From contig NC_080417.1 of the NCBI RefSeq assembly GCF_029873635.1, forward strand, positions 32,290,214-32,354,213: DNA of 64,000 nt, in the 5' to 3' direction. Below the pieces are notes generated by a model, which saw only the letters and a list, made by a program, of their open reading frames with translations, was not told the DNA's origin and ran no database searches. This DNA is from Malania oleifera. Taxonomy: Eukaryota > Streptophyta > Magnoliopsida > Santalales > Ximeniaceae. Shown one piece after another: positions 1 through 11,256 of this stretch (the stretch's first letter is position 1; the number at the start of each line of letters is the position of its first letter). The position numbers were made by a program, and so were the translations under genes.

Positions 1-1163
1 GAAGCTTAGGCAAGTCTTCTTGGATAGGCTTATGAGCAAATCCCCCTAAGAGCACTTTAGGTTTATCTCTCGCTGAAAATCGATTCAATCACACAACAAT
101 GAGAGAGCAAACCTATTTGCACAAACACTTAAGACACTTATAGAGGATTTAGGAACTTGAGAAGGTAAGTTTGAGTGATTTTGAGTGAGAGTATGAGCAG
201 TAGAGAGTTTTTGGCTTTAGAGAGATTTTTTAATTTTTTTTGCTAATCATATTCCTAATTTTCCCTAATGAATGGGTATTTATAGACACCCCATGAATTA
301 TGACCGTTGGGGACAAGGCTGGTATTATTAGAAAAGATTAATGACATTTTAATTATTTTAACCCTATTAAAATTATTTAACCACGGTAAAAAATACAAGG
401 CAACCCGAGAGACCCGGTCGACTAGAAGACTTTCGATCAACCGAAGTTCATATGGCTTGGTCGACTAGGCCAATTTTGAACTTCAGAGTCAGTCGACCAG
501 GAAGGGCGATTTTTCCAAAATGGCGCGGTTCGGTCGACCAAGGTGAAAATGAACTATCTGGTTGGTCGACTAAACCATTGGGTTCCTACACAGGGGAACG
601 CAGTCGACCAGGTTGGTGTAGTTCAAAAAGGTTTCGGTGGACTAGGAAGTAAAACTGTTGACTTCAAGGTGTTTCGGTCGACCAGGGTCAAATGAACTGT
701 CATGGCTTAGTCGACCGAACTATGGTCAACCGGTTGACCCAGACCGGATTCGGTCAACCGGGGGCAGAATGAACTGCATGTGCCGGTCGACTAAAAGTGC
801 ATAGAGTGTGCATTTCGCTCCTGTTTAAATTACAATCACCCTATTCAAGTGCCTAACACATATAAGTGCAATGGTGAGCATCTTAGGTCTTTTCTAGGTC
901 CAGTTTTAGTTCTGAACTTACCTATTAGACCATGCACACGGGGTGTGTGATTATTACAAGTAAACATTATAATTTACTATTACAGGCCAATTACATGAAT
1001 GAATTATTTATTACAACCCAATGAGATATGGTCTTCAATCTTCACTTGCTTTACGTGCATCTTGATCTTGACGATTTAGGTTCTTGCACATAATCTCAAA
1101 TACCCATTAGATATCATGAGTATTTGTCATAATCAAAACTGGACGTGACCTATAAAGTCAACA
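1..1163 (-). mobile_element. SIRE/Maximus-like Copia LTR, partial (runs off left edge)
   Basis: The right end reads ...AAAGTCAACA at 1163, the same end as the other SIRE-like LTRs of this window, preceded by a shared stretch about viewing 'no data' conserved in the family (TATTTGTCATAATCAAAACT near 1112-1140). Orientation is minus: a minus-strand TATA box lies at 278-285 (TATTTATA on the plus strand), and a GTCGAC array lies upstream of it at 415-790. No polypurine tract follows position 1163, so this is either a solo LTR or a truncated copy. Its left end is outside the window. Fossil; the family call rests on resemblance to the LTRs at 11.3, 16.3, 19.2 and 32.1 kb. Confidence 0.7.
415..790. 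repeat. Array of GTCGAC-centred palindromes in LTR U3
   Basis: About a dozen copies of GGTCGACC/GGTCGACT-like words and decayed forms (GGTCAACC, GGTTGACC) occur at irregular 25-60 bp spacing. On the minus strand the array lies roughly 130 bp or more upstream of the LTR TATA box. Similar arrays sit in the same place in most other LTRs of this window. Confidence 0.8.
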
Positions 1164-1223
1164 CTTACACACACATATAAATAGACAAACACTTTCAAAT
1201 ATATCTACACATATGTATGTATA

Positions 1224-1263
<40 letters not shown>

Positions 1264-1735
1264 CACACACACACACACACACAAACACGTGCACCTGTGC
1301 ATACTTACATCCATACATACATGTCATGCATATTCATGCACATGCATCAATCCATGCATGCATAGATGCATCATCCATATTTCCATCCAAGCATGCATAC
1401 CTACATCATCATTTATGCATCCATGCCTTTATGCATTTATCCATGCATATGTGTATGCATGCATACACACATCACATGCATCATCCAACATTCATTTATA
1501 TACATACATACATATTTATGCATCCCATCTATGTATGCATACATACATATTTATGCATCCCATCTATGTATGCATATATGCATATGCATGCATACCCATT
1601 CACATATCCAACATTACATTCATTTATACATTCATACATCTAAGAATATGCATTCCTACATCCCCATCCATCATGCTCATATTCATCCATACACTCATAA
1701 AGTGGGACACGTGTCACCACCCGAAGGGTGATATG
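1164..1735. repeat. Simple-sequence tract: (TA)n, (CA)n and ATGC-rich repeats
   Basis: (TA)n at about 1228-1259 is followed by (CA)n at about 1264-1283, then by about 400 bp of CATGCATACAT-like words. One unit of about 50 bp (ATACATATTTATGCATCCCA) is present twice near 1505 and 1543. The overlapping open frames here, rich in His, Ile, Cys and Met, are products of the repeat. No gene. Confidence 0.85.
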
Positions 1736-2797
1736 TGACATGATTTGGGCCAAGCCTCACTTGAGAGACGTGGAGAGACTTGAATTGTTCGATCTATGTT
1801 TTCTCTAAACGGTCATATTTATACTATGTCAGCAATCTTACACATCTTCTTTGGGCCAACCGTTGGTTGACACATGGCAGGGTGACATTAGCTACACTAA
1901 TTCAAAAAAAAAAAAATAAATAAAATAAAATAAAATTCCTTGCCATGTGTCAACACTCGGGGTTGATATGTGGCCCCTACTTCCTAAATCGGTTGACCTG
2001 GTTTAGACCGGTCAAATTGGTTCATTTTTTTTTTAATTATTTTATTAATTTACTTTTTTAATTATTTTTTTGAAAAATGAAAAAAAAGGAAAATTTAGAA
2101 AAAACCAGGATAAATTGGGGGGAAAGTAGAAAATATTTTTTTGAGGGTAAAAAAAGTAGGAAAAAAAATGATTTTTGGCCTGTTTCAAGCCAAGAAAATA
2201 AGGAGCGGTCTTTAAATATACCAACTTTTTTTTAAAAAAAGTGAAAAAATTCTAAAAAATTTGTATAGAAAAATTGAAAAATCTAGGGATGATTTTTAAG
2301 ATTTTTTTGCTTATAATTTGGCATTTTCACTAGTTTTTGCTTGCGTGTGACCCTATGTTTTAAAAGAAGGACAATGAAGTATTTTAGACCTCACCTATAT
2401 TAACTTTGTGGGGAATTTATCTAACAAGATCCCCTAGTTTGGAGGTCTTATTAGACATTCCTAAATCTCATAGATATTTTTAATCTCCTTTTAATTTTGT
2501 TTATTTATTTAGTTATTTATTTATTTATCTGTTTATTTTAAAAAGAAGTTAATTAAAGGTTATTAAATTCAATTTGGGGATAAGTCATAATTAATTAGAT
2601 ATCGTTTGTTGAACGGGCGTGTATGGGTCCTGATACCTTCCTCTCGTACAACTAGAATCTTGATCCCAACTTTGGTAAAAGCAAACCAAGACTACTGGTT
2701 TCTTGGCTTAGGATTAGTCTAGTGACCAATCAAATGAGTAGTAGCGGGTGTTTTAACCGCACCAAGGAAAATAGGATAATGGCGACTCCAAATCAAA
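1736..2797 (+). mobile_element. Tat/Ogre-like Gypsy LTR end with primer-binding site
   Basis: The stretch at 2600-2779 (GGGCGTGTATGGGTCCTGAT ... TAACCGCACCAAGGAAAATA) is, from memory of the family, typical of the 3' end of Tat/Ogre-type Gypsy LTRs in plants. It is followed directly by TGGCGACTCC at 2780, which matches the usual primer-binding site of that lineage (tRNA-Arg type). Orientation is plus. The left boundary near 1736 is a guess, and no gag or pol follows, so this is a broken relic, perhaps with a short leader to about 2870. Confidence 0.55.
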
Positions 2798-3486
2798 ATT
2801 TTCAATATGATATATATATTTCCTTGCCTTCCCAAGGCCCTTACTCGGGATGTTGCGACAAAGAGTATTGATGACACAATTTTGTTGGTTTTATTCCTAG
2901 TTCAATTAGAGCCAATTTGGACAAAGCTAAAGTTATATTGTACTTTAGCTAGTTTGTTTGGTTTAGCTATTTTGTATGTTTGGTAGCCATTTGTTGTGGT
3001 TGTGTTGTTTTCTTTTAAACCATTTCTATGGCTGCTCTTCTTTTACCTACTTGGTGTAATATATGTGCATATTTTTTACTAAAAAAAAACTTACCTAGTC
3101 TACTTTACGTCCAAGCAAATGCCAATTTTGATCATACTTTGATGAGAACAGTGACTGACTGTGAATAGTGCACATTGTGCAATTTCTTTACTGTTAGCAA
3201 TTTCTTATATTTTTAGCCTAAAACCCACCCTTAATCTTCAATCACTGCACCTAATTTATTGTACTAAAACTTTAATTTCTTGCACCTAAAGTTCAATTTC
3301 TCACACTCGAACTTCAATTTCTCACACCTAATTCTTACACCAGCTAGCTTTCGGAAAGGTATGTTAATTTGTTAATTTTTTTTGCTATGCCTACTTCCAC
3401 AATACCTTTTGCTTGATCTATTTTATGAATATGAACTTGAAACATAAATGATAGTTGATGTGAATTGTTTATTTTAAATTATGAGC

Positions 3487-3538
<52 letters not shown>

Positions 3539-3798
3539 GTGTATTATGACCTTCATATAGTGTGACATATATATGCATCAAAACCTCTTTCAACTTCCAA
3601 TGTCTCCCAATTTCTCAACTTTTACATGTAGTAAAATGCAAGGAACCCCCCAAAATTTCTATGAACTATGTTATTCTTCTCCTTTTTGGATTTTTGAAAA
3701 TTCAGATACTAAAATTGTGTTGCTATTGTTATATGGAGAATACATTACTAAAGAAAAGAGGTTTTAGGTTTGTATTTTTCATTTTATTTTGTGGTTTA
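2798..3798. other. No gene seen; AT-rich, with (AT)n
   Basis: About 1 kb without a supported gene. It holds an (AT)n run at about 3491-3535 and an A-rich stretch at 3080-3090 that could be the tail of an old LINE or SINE. The short open frames at 3562-3804 have no recognisable domain. Confidence 0.6.
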
Positions 3799-5395
3799 TG
3801 TTGACTTTTTGAGTCTGAGCCCTATTGTGATTATGACAAATAACATCATCTCACTTGTGTACTTAGTGAATACACAGATTTATAATTCTGTAAGTACAAG
3901 TGAAGGATGCAAAATGGAAGCCGTAAATGCACTTCAAGCTCGCACCAATCGGCATATTCTATGGGAATTAGGAGAGCAAGCTTGAAGACTTTATTTATTT
4001 TTGGGTTATAATAATTAATTAGATTTAATTGTGCATACATCTCATAATCAAATTTGAAACTCATACTTGACCTTATACTAACTTTAAGCACTCTATATTT
4101 CATGGAAAATCATTTAACAAATGTGCAAAAATTATTTCAAGTGCAAAAATCTTTTTTGAAATGAAAAACTCTAAAGCAAGCTTTTTAAAGACCCCTTCAT
4201 GTTTCTTTTGTCGCATTGATGAACACTTTTCTCTATCAATAACTATACTGTTTAAAACGTGTTCAATATGAAAGTTGTGAGATTTTCTCTTATCTATCTA
4301 TTGATCTCAAGTACGTTTAATTTAGAGTTGTATAGAAAACATTATGTTTAAAATATCAAAGGGTGTCCGCAGTAGAAAAATTCCCTTCATGTTTCTTTTG
4401 TCTCATTAATGAGCTATTTTTTTTATCTAAAACTCCTTATCTTAAAAAGTGTTCAACATGAAAGTTGTGATATTTTCTCTTAGCTTTCCGTTGATACCAA
4501 GAACATCTAATTTGGAGTTGTATGGAAAAGTTTATACCTAAAAATTGAAGGGTGTCTGTGCAGAAAGTGCCCCAATGGCCAGAAAATGCCTAGTTTTCAA
4601 GTTAATTCATATTTTTAATGCCCCAACGGCCATAAAACGGCTATATCTCCAATTTTCCTATAAATACAAAGTCTTTACACTTGGAGAAGACAAGGGAGAT
4701 ACTTGGAAAGTCTTGTTGAAAATTCTTTCATTCTTATTCATCTTTATACTCTCTTTGAAGATCAAAATCTATTTTTTCCTACTCTTTCTTTTTGAAAATA
4801 TTTTTTGGAAAATTCTTTTGAGTTATACAAGCAAGGCTTGAGCATATATTCTCTTTCATATATTTTACTTGAGATCCTTCTTGCTATTTGTTTTTTAAAG
4901 GTCAATCTTGAAGAAATATTCTTCTTCTACTCTTCATTTTGAAAAATCCTTTGGAAAAAATATTTTGAGTTTTACAAGGCATCTTTGAGCAAATCATTCC
5001 ACTCTCTCATTTTTACTTGAAAAATATATTTGAGAGAAATATCCTTACTCTACCAAGTTTCAAATTTTATAAATTATTTGAGAGTGCATTAAGGTTTTTA
5101 CATTGTACAACTCAGCTTATTGAGAAGCATTTCATTGTATGAAAAATTCATTCCTTATATCATTTGTATTTACTTTTCAGATTATGAACCGTGGTGAGGT
5201 AGCTACGCCTTGTGTTGAAGCAGTGGATTTTAAAGAGGTAGCTACACCTTGTGTAAGCAACGGATTGTAAATAGGTAGCTATGCCTTGTGTAAGTAGCAA
5301 ATTGTAAATGGAAGCTTCGCCCTAGTAACAAGCGGATTGTAATGGGAAGTTCCGTCTAGTTTACGTGAAAAACTCAAATATAGCTTTTCAAAAAC
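3799..5395 (+). mobile_element. SIRE-like Copia LTR, partial, plus orientation
   Basis: It starts TGTTGACTTTTTGAGTCTGA at 3799, the reverse complement of the right ends of the minus-oriented LTRs (for example 18750-18776). The homology to the 18.6-18.75 kb stretch continues through 3990. A TATA box (CCTATAAATACAAAG) lies near 4660. Just upstream, a unit of about 190 bp (TTCATGTTTCTTTTGTC...) occurs twice, at about 4195 and 4383. Downstream in R/U5, a unit of about 45-55 bp (GGTAGCTACGCCTTGTGT) is repeated about four times at 5195-5350. The family's usual right end with the G/C run and primer site is not present. Broken fossil. Confidence 0.7.
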
Positions 5396-5772
5396 ATTTT
5401 CAAAAGTTTTTCAAGTGCTGGTCTCTAAGTCTTTGTATCTTAAGGAGCTTCATATATCTAAATAGTAATGACTTGAAGTACTTACAAATATCCTTCTAAG
5501 CATGATCTCCCTAATCACTAAGTCTTCTAGCCTCTTGAGGTTCAGTATTTACTTCAAGACCTGCTTAACCTTTAAACTCTTTATTTTTCGTTCATTGCGT
5601 CAATATACTGAGAAGCTTTCACTTGATTGACTTTGATTTCCAGCTTACTTCCATGATTGACCACGAGTGTCTTTTTACTTAGACTTGAAATAAAGCCACT
5701 CAACAACACAAGTTAAAACATCCTTCATTTGTTATCATCAAAATAAGATTGAAAAGCCCTGTTAGACCAACA
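5396..5772 (-). mobile_element. LTR end fragment resembling the 61.4 kb LTR family
   Basis: The right end ATTTGTTATCATCAAAATAA ... GTTAGACCAACA (to 5772) resembles the reverse complement of the LTR start at 61421 (TGTTGGCCCTATAAGGCTTA). Left limit is unclear. Short fossil fragment. Confidence 0.5.
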
Positions 5773-7239
5773 TGTACAACTGATTTACTGCATTGTTGAT
5801 AATGAAATCATATAATTAAAAAGTTTATGCATGTAACCATAGGTTATATGGGTGTATATATAAATTATAAATATGTTAGCATGGTTCCCTCGAATTCGCA
5901 AATTTTTTTTTTATGTGTCCATTAGGTCATTTTTGTGCATGAAATAATGTCGTGCAATGTACTATCCCCTACTTCCAACTTAGAACTTCAGTGTTGAAAA
6001 AAAATAGGATCCAATCAAGGGATAAGATAGTGCACGGTGTCAGCAAGAGCAAACAGTGCCTTGCAAAATATAAGAACCAAAATGACATGTAAGCAAGAAG
6101 ATACTATAGCACAAAAGACAGATACTAGTTAACCGCACCATGGTCATTTCATTCATATTCCAATCTATACAATATAGTGCAAGCATTCAAAACATAGTGG
6201 ACTCATGCAAGAGCAAAAAAAAAATGACCCAATGCCGAACAGGCATATTATAAGACCCAAAAGTTGTATTGATATTAGTCGAAGTTAGAGTCAGAATCCG
6301 AGTGAGATGAAATCATCAGCGGTTTGGCCAATGCTGCATCCTGAGTAGGTGTTGTTGCCCACAGATACTGAAGCCGGTGGGACGAGAGTGGAGGTCGAGG
6401 CTGCTGTGGGTGAAGAGCCTAGAGTGGTCTCGGTTGGTTAAGCATTGTTCATAGCGGGAGGGATTGATATGACTAAAAGGGGTATGGTAATGGTTGCGGG
6501 TCAAACCTGGGAACCAGAGGCGTCATGATGGGACGATCAAGAACCTCTGACGGTGGGATATATGGCATGGTTGGCTGGAAGTGGTGAAATGGAAGGGGGT
6601 AGGGAAACCAAACCTCATGAAGATCAATGGAGGTCTGGTCAACGAATGGTGGTGTTACTCCTCACAGTGAACTCTCTGGTCGTGGGGCTGACCCTCGTCG
6701 TGGTGTCATATGTAGACACCTATGAGGAGCCCAAACTAGGTGCATAACCTCCTCCTGGAACTCGAGACCCTACTAGCCTCGCGATGAAGACCCTCGCTAT
6801 GGCATGGCTAGAAGTCGTCGCCTCTTGGCAGCGGGCTGAGACAACGCATTAGAGGATGTCGAAGATGAATCAGATGGAGATGACATCACTACAGATTGCT
6901 TCAGTAGCACGTGTGAGAAGGGGGCGACTATGCTAGCCCAAGTTATGATGAGAAGGTGGGCGATGCAGAGTCGGGGTCGACCAAAATTTAAATGACTTCT
7001 CAATGTTTCTCAACCTGGTCGCACCATGTTCAGTGCTAGACGTGGACTTGGTCGACCCTCTCAGTATCTCCCAATCTAATAGCAGTGTAGGGATTCAACC
7101 AGGTTGCCCTTATACGTGATGGTTGTTGTGCTTTGTCGCACTCCCAGATTACCCCAAATCCTACGTAACAAACACTCAACCAACTTTACCTACTCTAAAC
7201 ATTCTATGGACTAAATAAAAGATGAAAAACTATCGGGTT
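5773..7239. other. Unassigned stretch; possible decayed coding sequence on the minus strand
   Basis: No gene is supported. On the minus strand one frame from about 6570 down to 6276 reads as Pro- and Gln-rich residues ending in SHSDSDSNFD and a stop, but it is interrupted by several in-frame stops. A short minus frame at 6797-7003 contains a basic patch, AAKRRR. Neither was recognised. This stretch may be the downstream part of the Gypsy relic that follows, or a separate dead gene. Confidence 0.35.
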
Positions 7240-7619
7240 GCCTCTCGGTAGCGTAAGTTTACCCTCTTCAGCCAGACACTTCAACGATTATTTTAAACTC
7301 TTCCTGGTTCCCAAATAACATTGGTTTCTTCCTCCTCTTCCTCACAGCCTAAGTTGCATATCCCCAACTTAGTTTTAGATTTGGGGTCCCAATCAAGTTT
7401 TAGCATAGATTACTCAAGGGAATCCCCAAACTCAGCATGGGTAGGGCTATCGAGCTACACTGTAATTTCCCAAGGGTGTTTCCATTGCATTGAAGGAGTT
7501 GCTTCCCTAACAATTTTGTCAATTACGTCTTCGTCCACAGATTCGACGACGTTCAGAGGATGTTGGGAAGCATTAAATATGTTTAGCCTACGTTGCTTAT
7601 GACCCCATAAGATGTCCAT

Positions 7620-7900
7620 AATCCCTATCCTACATTGAATGCAGGCGTTAGCCGTGGCTAGGAATGGTCATCCTAAAAAGACAGGGATTGGGTTGGTGGA
7701 GGTCTCCATACCCAAAATGATAAAGTCAATGGAGTAATGGAAATCTCCCACCTTAACTACCACATCTTCTACCATACCCCAGGGTTGCTTAAGAGATTGA
7801 TCAGCAAGGCATATGGAAATTGAGGTGGGTTGCAAAACTCTTCGGTTAAGTTTATGATAGGTTGAGTGTGAAAGAATGTTCACATTTGCGCCTAAATGTA
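7620..7900 (-). pseudogene. Gypsy aspartic protease remnant
   Basis: The minus strand reads LQPTSISICLADQSL, a Trp-Gly-Met-Val-Glu-Asp-Val stretch and IDFIILGM, which follow the order seen in Athila-group proteases downstream of gag. Reverse transcriptase should come next but is not seen. Fossil. Confidence 0.65.
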
Positions 7901-8169
7901 GAAGAGCCCCATCAATGGTGTAATTACCAATTACACACGAGATCGTAGGTGAGCCTCGGTCTTTTATTTTAGGAACCAGGTGCTTTAGTATTATTTAACT
8001 CATATGCTCGGTCTGCTTTACTAAACAATCCATATGCACCCTTGATTCTGTCTTCTGCATCAGCAGGTCCTCAAGGAATTTTATAAACGTAGGTGATTGC
8101 TCAATGTCATTGAGGAAAGGTCCATTCGCACTTGTTTAAACATGTCCCAGATGGAATTAGTGAAGCCGC

Positions 8170-9876
8170 TTTCTAAAATATAGAGGGTGCGAGTGGTGTT
8201 GCTGGATGTGTCACAGAGAAGCTATGAAAAGCTCTATGGGGGGCGAAGTGAGCTGTGGTTCTTATGGTGGTGGGTGTGAGACTCAATGGTCTATGTACCC
8301 GACTAGATGAAGAGAGAGTGCATGAATCTGCGTTGGGTACTTCCAATTTTTTATCTTGGGTCTCCCCCGTACTCGGCTGCTCTTTACCTTGTTTAGGTGT
8401 CAATCTGCCATTTTGAGATGTGGTTACCGCCTGAGCTTGCTTAGAGTATGAGGAGGGTCCAGAATCCGGTTCACATTCTACCCCATATGGTCCCTTTGGA
8501 TTCATGATGGGTTGTCTTGGTAACTTACCCTCATGCCTTCGACTTAAAGTAGTGGCTAGCTATCTCATGGTGGTTTTTAGCTTTCCAATGGATTGGAAGT
8601 GGGAGTGAAGGAGTTGCCTATCCACTTGACGTTCAGCTTCAATTCGCTTAAGGGATGTCAACACCGTCTCTTGGAATGAATCATATTTGAATTGAGGTGG
8701 AGGTGGATGTTGAATGGTTAAAGGTCTAGGGGCTGAGTCTGGATGGTTTTGAAAATTTTGATATGGGCGTGGAGCCAAAACATTAGTGTTTTGTTAAGGT
8801 CTTTGGCTTTGAAAACCCGGAGCTTGCGGCCTCTAGGAGAACTTAGGATGTTGTTTCCACCTAAGATTGTATGTATTTGAATAAGGGTCATTAGACAGCT
8901 TATCGTACCAATTTTGAGTGACCTTTACTTCCTCCTACAAAACCTCAAGTTGGGAATGCGTGTGAGGGCAATTATAACATGTATGGGTAGGGTCGGAGCA
9001 GATTGCACAAACCTCTGCACACGCTGTTGTCTGCAGTCCTAAGGACAGGCATTGATCTAACATTTTATATATGCCATGCAAGGTCGGGGCTAGGTCTTGG
9101 CCAGTGGCCAACTCATAAACTCCTTTTGGTTTGGAATTTGATTAATTAGGTAGTCTACGAGTGACAGTCATGTGCTGCTGAGAATTTTCCGCCTGATTTT
9201 CGAAGAGAATCCAGGCCTCATTCTCGTGCTTAATAAGGAAAGTACCTCCACACGATCCATCAACCATAGACCTATATCTCTTAGCCAATCCTTCGTAGAA
9301 AGTTTGGACTAATTGCCACTTGGGGACCTGGTGATGTGGGAATTTACAGTGCAAGTCCCTAAAGCACTCGCAAGTCTTGAAAAAGAGTTCCCCATCCATT
9401 TGTGAGAAACTTGTGATGGCTCTCCGAAGCTGATTAGTCTTCCCAATTGGGAAGTACTTTTTAAGAAATTCATGTTGCATGGTGGCCCATTTGGTCACCG
9501 AGTTCGGTTCTAAGGACGTCAGCCAATATTTGGCTTTATCCTTCAGAGAGAACAGGAAAAGCTTAAGACAGAGAGCATTATCACTGAAATTAGGGATGCG
9601 GATGGTGGAACAGATTTCCAAGAACTCATTCAAATGCTGATAAGTATTTTCAATGGAAATCCCATGAAAGTTTGGTAGCATCAAGATGATTGAAGTCTTA
9701 AACTCAAATTGGGCGGCCCCAACATCTAAGGACCGGATGCAGGATGGCGATGTGTATGCAGTAGGTATAAAGTAGTCCCTAAGAGGGCGTAGGTGTTGCT
9801 CTCTCACCACAGGTAGGTGAGGAGCATGGGGTTCCAGGATTTATTCAGTGGTAACCGGCGGGTTATTTTTGTCCAT
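8170..9876 (-). pseudogene. Gypsy gag remnant (Retrotrans_gag type)
   Basis: The longest open part (about 9142-9810) contains the gag core typical of Athila-group Gypsy elements: a stretch ending in LFLFSLKDKAKYWL, then EFLKKYFP and LVQTFYEGL, which are conserved in Retrotrans_gag domains. Further toward the 3' side, Pro/Gln-rich residues (about 8560-8778) and a charged stretch (8173-8505) fit the gag tail. The probable original start is MDKNNPPVTTE near 9876, just inside the primer-binding site. The fossil gag belongs to the relic at 7.2-10.8 kb and is broken. Confidence 0.8.
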
Positions 9877-10156
9877 TGCTTTTAGTTCAGACGACTTAGC
9901 TTTCTTCGAATTACGGATAGGTTTCCTAAGGGACCTACAGTATTTTTCAATCTCAAGATCTATGGTATTTATCTCGGGTTCCAAAGAATGCAGACCAAAC
10001 ATACACACTTATAAGCACACATATTAAAACTTCAAAAATAGAAAACAAAACTAAAGAAAATAGGATTTAAGTAAGAAAGTGAAAATAAAAGGAGAGCAAA
10101 TCAAATGGACAAGGCAATAATACTCTAAAGAGGATGTTGGCTTATAATCGTAGCTA

Positions 10157-10176
10157 TGTCCCTGGCAACGGTGCCA
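10157..10176 (-). other. Primer-binding site, tRNA-Asp type
   Basis: The minus strand reads TGGCACCGTTGCCAGGGACA, next to the LTR edge at 10182. It differs at two positions from the standard Athila-type site. Confidence 0.8.
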
Positions 10177-10181
10177 AAATT

Positions 10182-10811
10182 TGGTAGGCTCGCCAAGGCT
10201 TGGGTCTTTAATTACCAAAAATAATATTTATAAACCAAACTATCCCAAGTTCAATAGAAAGTGGGTAAGTCGGGTATCGATCCACAGGGACTTGAAACAT
10301 AGTTAGTAAACCACTTCCAAGTTAGTTTATTATGAAAAAAAAAGTAAAAGGTGATATTTTGCAATGGTGGTTGTTTCTAACTACTAGAAAGCGATTAAAT
10401 GAAAGCAAGTAAATCTATACTATTGGAAAGCAAGTAAATTTATGAGTTACCCTACTCCTACAAAGCGATACTATGGTCCGAATCAGACGCTAGATGCCAT
10501 GCCTCTATCTATGTTCATCTAGACTTCCATAGAAGTACTAACCCGAGCGGGCCAAAGCGGAGAGGGGCAATCGAGGGCACAGGGTAGCAAAGGTGCACCA
10601 ACCGTCCAGAGCACGGTCGAGAATCGGAGCATACCCTATCTCAACGATGAACGAACACCTCCTCGGTTTTGTAGTCGACTAATTCCCTCATACCGATACG
10701 TAGAAGTGCTTATCCTTATCTGCAATCCTTCATCAAATGCACATCAAGTAAATGGAAAGCAGTAAATGAAAGCATGTAAATGAAAGAAAGAGTAAAAAGA
10801 TCATCCCTTTT
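10182..10811 (-). mobile_element. LTR of the Athila-like relic
   Basis: It begins TGGTAGGCTCGCC beside the primer-binding site and contains GGGTATCGATCCACAGGGAC at about 10270. The upper limit is set by the next LTR-like start at 10812, so the true length is uncertain. Confidence 0.6.
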
Positions 10812-11256
10812 GTAATGACCTGAAATTTCTGCTATTATTTTTTCCCACATAATAATTATCATAATAACTCTTATACCATGACATACTAACAGAGTCAAAG
10901 TCAACCCACAACTTACCCTTCAGACAGGGTAGTATAAAACAGCTTCCTCTACCTCAGAGCTTGGTCCGCTCTTCTAACTGGGTTTCCTAAAATGTTTATA
11001 GTTCTGGGGTGAGACACCTCTCAATAAGGGAGATAAACTTACATCAGTGTGTGGCATCATGTGTATCATTGTGTTATAGCATATATTGTACATGGTATAT
11101 TATATCAGCTAAATAAGGCAAATCTATACATAAATCAACTGCATTTAGTAAATTTGTTAAAACTATTCTGTAATCATCTCAATAAATCATATTTCATATA
11201 ACATACTATGTCATATTAAATTTTTGTATACATCTAAGATCATCTGTTATATCTAT
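10812..11256 (-). mobile_element. Fragment of a TGTAAC...GTTACA-type LTR
   Basis: It starts TGTAATGACCTG and resembles the reverse complement of the right end of the solo LTR at 59304-61329 (GGTCGTTACA). Shared words include ATACCATGACATA, and GTGTGTGGCATCAT corresponds to the GTGTGTGGTAAATGAG stretch there. Only about the last 450 bp are present; the 11257 element adjoins it directly. Fossil fragment. Confidence 0.5.

Larger units (their letters stand above)
7240..10811 (-). mobile_element. Athila-like Gypsy relic, minus strand (gag and protease, one LTR)
   Basis: Reading the minus strand: LTR (10811-10182), primer-binding site, gag, then an aspartic-protease region. The primer site TGGCACCGTTGCCAGGGACA (10176-10157) matches the tRNA-Asp type used by Athila-group elements (TGGCGCCGTTGCCGGGGA). 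The LTR carries CGATCCACAGGGACTTG, a stretch I associate with this type of LTR. No reverse transcriptase, RNase H or integrase is recognisable, and no second LTR was found on the low side. It is broken, with several breaks. The AAGTTGGGG stretch near 7365 may lie just upstream of the missing 3' part. Confidence 0.75.

Noticed and set aside
1289-1738. Three overlapping open frames rich in His, Ile, Met and Cys
   Set aside because: They are translations of CATGCATACAT-type simple repeats; all three frames are open for the same reason.
4545-4841. Plus-strand frame of 98 codons
   Set aside because: It spans the TATA box and leader of the SIRE-like LTR at 3799, with hydrophobic, low-complexity content and no domain.
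7321-7602. Plus-strand open frame of 93 codons
   Set aside because: It lies opposite the minus-strand Gypsy relic and has Ser-rich, repeat-like content with no domain.
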